From NCBI GenBank assembly GCA_963813895.1, contig CAWFAS010000005.1, forward strand, positions 1 through 64,000: 64,000 bases of DNA, read 5' to 3'. Position 1 is the first letter of the stretch, and every line of letters starts with the position of its first letter. Of this stretch, positions 61,026 to 64,000 are shown one piece after another. The position numbers were made by a program, and so were the translations under genes. Source of the stretch: DASZWJ01 sp963813895 (GTDB lineage Bacteria; Pseudomonadota; Gammaproteobacteria; JAURND01). The notes under the pieces were generated by a model. It searched no databases. It saw nothing but the letters and a program-made list of their open reading frames with translations, and was not told the DNA's origin.

Positions 61026-64000
61026 TTAATTCGCCTGCACCAAATCCATCATCTCACGCACGGCTACGACCAGCATTGAGTATTCCAGGGTGGGGTTGGC
61101 TTTAATTTCGGTAAATATGGCTTGCCAACGTTCTACTAAAACTTTATTCGCCTCCAGCCAGACATCTAAAGGATCTTGGCCTTTTACCTTCTGCTTCAAC
61201 ACGGCCAGGGTCAAGGCACGTTGTTGCCAGTCCAGGTCACCTTTAACAGCTGAGCGGGCCAGAACCATCCAGCGACTGTCAACGGGATATTTATTTATCA
61301 TTTCTCTGAATTCATCCAACCCTAAGTGATCCGCAAGGTTAAAATAGATCTTTGCCGCCTTTTTCAGGTCTACTTGTTTTTCTGCCGCCGCTTCTAGGAT
61401 ATTGAGTGCAGAGTTTAAAGCCCTGGCGCTGGCAACGCGAGTAGCTATCGCACCGGGGACACCCGCATTGATCCAATCGGTAGATTTTTGTTCGAATAGG
61501 GATTTTTCCATGCCCACTATTAAACCTGGCAGGCTTTTTTCCAATAATTTCACCCCACCGGAAAAGCGGGCTATAATTTTTTTCACCTCCAGGCGTGGGC
61601 GAAGATTGCGTAGGAACCAACGTACTGAGCGGCGCATCAACTGCACTAATTCTAAAGTCATTTCACTTTGTAGCTTCACAGGAACCTTCAGTCCCTCTAT
61701 GGTTTCCCACAAATCACGCAGGTTAAAAATTTCTTTGGAAATCGCATAGGCCCTTACTATGTCTGTGGTTTCAGCACGGGTTTCGTCAAACATTTGGTAA
61801 ATAAAAGTAATGCCCATATCGGTAATAAGTGCATTACTCAATTGGGTGGCGATAATTTCTTTGCGTAGGCGATGCTGGTCCATGGCAGTGGCATAACGTT
61901 TACGCAATAACTGTGGAAAGGCATATTGAATATATTGGCTCAAATACTCATCATCGGCCAAGTCTGAAGCTGCAATCTCCGCTTTGAGAATAATTTTGCT
62001 ATAAGCTAATAACACGGCAATTTCAGGCTGCGTAAAGCCTTTACCGGTGGCTTTACGAGTGACTAAGGTTTCATCACTAGGTAAATATTCGATTTCGCGA
62101 TCTAGCTTGCCTTCTTTAACGCATTCTTTGATATAACGTAGATATAAATCCAGGTAGCGCAGCGACTGACTCGTGTTGATACTCACTGCCCGTACTTGGC
62201 GATAATTGTTGTGTAACACCAGTTTGGCTACATCATCGGTCATATTAGCCAATAAGATATTGCGAGATTTTTCTGTCAACTCTCCGTGTTCAACAATATC
62301 ATTGAGCAGGATTTTAATGTTGACTTCATGGTCTGAACAATCAACGCCACCTGAATTATCGATAAAGTCGGTGTTAATGCTGCCGCCGTTCAGTTCATAC
62401 TCAATACGTCCCAGTTGCGTAAGCCCTAAATTGCCGCCTTCACAGACCACGCGACAGCTAAGCTCATTGCCATTGACGCGTACCGCGTCATTGGTGCGAT
62501 CGGCAACGTCCAAGTGGGTCTCTGTGCTGGCTTTTACATAGGTGCCAATACCGCCGTTCCACAGGAGGTCAACCGGAGCCTTGAGTAAGACTTGTACCAG
62601 ATCATTGGGGGCTATCTGGTCCTTTTTGATGCCGAACAGTTTTTTAGCTTCTGGGGATAATTTGATAGTTTTAACTGAACGTTTATACACGCCGCCGCCT
62701 GTAGAAATCAAAGCAGGGTTATAGTCTTCCCAGGTTGAGCGCGGCAGGTTGAATAGACGTTGTCTTTCCGTAAAGCTGCTGACAGGATCGGGGTCGGGAT
62801 CAATAAAAATATGCGACCCGTTAAATGCGGCTAGCAATTTAATTTGCTGAGACTGTAACAGGCCATTACCAAAAACATCGCCGCTCATATCGCCAATGCC
62901 TAGCACGGTGAATGGGTTGTTTTCTATATCTACTGCTAACTCCTGAAAATGACGTTTTACCGACTCCCAGGCCCCGCGTGCGGTAATGCCCATTTTTTTA
63001 TGGTCGTAGCCTGCGGATCCGCCAGAGGCAAAGGCATCACCTAACCAGAATTTATATTCTTTGGAAATCGCATTGGCAATGTCTGAAAAGGTAGCAGTAC
63101 CTTTGTCCGCAGCCACTACCAGGTAGGGATCATTTTCATCATAACAAACGGTATTCTCCGGGCGGATAACGTCTGTCCCCTGCAGATTGTCAGTCAGATC
63201 TAAAAGACCGTGAATGAAGGTTTGGTAGCAGCGGATACCTTCTTGCATGATCTGTTCCCTATCACCTTCTACGGGTAATAATTTTGGCACAAATCCGCCT
63301 TTGGCTCCCGCTGGCACAATAATGGCATTTTTTACCTGCTGGGCTTTCATCAAGCCCAATACTTCACGGCGAAAATCTTCGCGGCGATCCGACCAGCGTA
63401 TGCCGCCGCGCGCTACTTTTCCTGCACGCAGATGGAGCCCCTCAAAGCGTGGAGAGTATACAAATATTTCATGTTCTGGTTTGGGTAGAGGTAAATCAAG
63501 TAGCAACTGTGGATTAAATTTAAATGCTAGATAAGCTTTAGGGTTAGATTGTGCATCGGTTTGAAAATAATTGGTGCGCACAATGGCCTGAATCAAGTTA
63601 AGAAACATACGCAATATTCTGTCTTCATCAACATTGGCAACTCCTTCGAGAGTTTGGTTAATGACCTCAGTCATCTGCAGCAAGTTGGCCTCAGATTTTG
63701 TGTTTTGCGAGTTAGGGTTAAATTTTTCCACAAACAATTGGACTAATAATTTTGCGACCTGTGGATTGCGGGATAAGGTCTCTTCCATATAATCTTGACT
63801 GAAGGTAAAACCGATTTGCTTTAAATACTTGGCAAAGGCGCGCAAAACTGCGGTTTCGCGCCAGCTGAGTTGTGCTGAGAGTACCAGAGAATTAAAGCCA
63901 TCATGATCTGCATCGCCATTCCATATTTTTTTGAAAGCTTCCTGAAAATTGTTCTTTTCTTCAGCTATATTCAGTGCGCCACCTGCGTAGCGCATACTGA
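61026..64000 (-). CDS. gdhB: NAD-specific glutamate dehydrogenase, large type (C-terminal part)
   Basis: This is an open frame of about 990 residues running off the window; these enzymes are about 1600 residues, so roughly the C-terminal 60% is shown. Features: EGLHLRAGKVARGGIRWSDRREDFRREVLGLMKAQQVKNAIIVPAGAKGGFV, YVKASTETHLDVADRTND and RVVCEGGNLGLTQLGRIEY near the nucleotide fold, then NTDFIDNSGGVDCSDHEVNIK. It deaminates glutamate to 2-oxoglutarate. Confidence 0.96.
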   Translation of the reverse strand, partial: SMRYAGGALNIAEEKNNFQEAFKKIWNGDADHDGFNSLVLSAQLSWRETAVLRAFAKYLKQIGFTFSQDYMEETLSRNPQVAKLLVQLFVEKFNPNSQNTKSEANLLQMTEVINQTLEGVANVDEDRILRMFLNLIQAIVRTNYFQTDAQSNPKAYLAFKFNPQLLLDLPLPKPEHEIFVYSPRFEGLHLRAGKVARGGIRWSDRREDFRREVLGLMKAQQVKNAIIVPAGAKGGFVPKLLPVEGDREQIMQEGIRCYQTFIHGLLDLTDNLQGTDVIRPENTVCYDENDPYLVVAADKGTATFSDIANAISKEYKFWLGDAFASGGSAGYDHKKMGITARGAWESVKRHFQELAVDIENNPFTVLGIGDMSGDVFGNGLLQSQQIKLLAAFNGSHIFIDPDPDPVSSFTERQRLFNLPRSTWEDYNPALISTGGGVYKRSVKTIKLSPEAKKLFGIKKDQIAPNDLVQVLLKAPVDLLWNGGIGTYVKASTETHLDVADRTNDAVRVNGNELSCRVVCEGGNLGLTQLGRIEYELNGGSINTDFIDNSGGVDCSDHEVNIKILLNDIVEHGELTEKSRNILLANMTDDVAKLVLHNNYRQVRAVSINTSQSLRYLDLYLRYIKECVKEGKLDREIEYLPSDETLVTRKATGKGFTQPEIAVLLAYSKIILKAEIAASDLADDEYLSQYIQYAFPQLLRKRYATAMDQHRLRKEIIATQLSNALITDMGITFIYQMFDETRAETTDIVRAYAISKEIFNLRDLWETIEGLKVPVKLQSEMTLELVQLMRRSVRWFLRNLRPRLEVKKIIARFSGGVKLLEKSLPGLIVGMEKSLFEQKSTDWINAGVPGAIATRVASARALNSALNILEAAAEKQVDLKKAAKIYFNLADHLGLDEFREMINKYPVDSRWMVLARSAVKGDLDWQQRALTLAVLKQKVKGQDPLDVWLEANKVLVERWQAIFTEIKANPTLEYSMLVVAVREMMDLVQAN

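Noticed and set aside
1..64000. CRISPR arrays
   Set aside because: No regularly spaced direct repeats with unique spacers were seen; the repeats present are palindromic dispersed elements.

Overview
The window looks like a gammaproteobacterial chromosome carrying a large integrated conjugative element (ICE) on its left two thirds. The right third (about 42-64 kb) has the housekeeping order aspS-yebC-ruvC-ruvA-ruvB-tolQ-tolR-tolA-tolB-pal-cpoB-HAD-queE-phzF, rmuC, a DUF692/DUF2063 peptide-modification locus and a large NAD-glutamate dehydrogenase. Moderate GC, many small palindromic repeats and this gene set suggest a Legionellales-type relative (Legionella/Coxiella/Aquicella-like). That placement is inference; no rRNA is present to test it.

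The ICE ends at a tRNA-Lys(TTT) gene (41968-42043, minus). A tyrosine integrase (40810-41961) and an overlapping excisionase-like gene lie against the tRNA 3' end. Going left come regulators and replication-type genes (36.9-40.1 kb), then a compact minus-strand type IV secretion operon of the PFGI-1/GI class (22.9-36.8 kb; PilL, TIGR03759, TIGR03747, RAQPRD, TIGR03758, TIGR03745, TIGR03750, TIGR03746, TIGR03749, TIGR03752, TIGR03751, VirB4-type ATPase, PFL_4710, PFL_4711, TraG). After it come the coupling ATPase TraD, a MobH-like protein without its HD dyad, and a PFL_4669-family protein. The TIGR03759 gene is frameshifted and no lytic transglycosylase is seen, so transfer competence is doubtful. 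The left att end was not found.

The 3.6-18.4 kb segment behaves like a leading/cargo region: ssb, ardA and a RadC/JAB-domain gene, all on the minus strand. Two homologous hairpin-rich elements of about 160 bp lie upstream of ssb and radC. Between them is cargo: a DUF3050 enzyme with a PAS histidine kinase and a response regulator, a decayed HEPN/phosphoribosyltransferase/nuclease-like cluster, an endonuclease I gene plus a truncated second copy, a glyoxalase-related protein, an ankyrin protein and a SnoaL-like pseudogene. At 0-3.4 kb are a group II intron with its reverse transcriptase (cut by the window edge), a small DNA-binding-type protein, and a two-gene HTH/tyrosine-recombinase module.

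The strongest leads are: (1) the paired folded elements in front of ssb and radC, which fit either the STAXI motif or single-stranded-DNA promoters that fire on entry into a recipient; (2) the DUF692/DUF2063 operon with an atypical cysteine-containing lipoprotein-like precursor; (3) the DUF3050-kinase-regulator operon as a possible signal-synthesis and sensing unit; (4) a palindromic repeat family whose ends supply the stop codons of two host genes.
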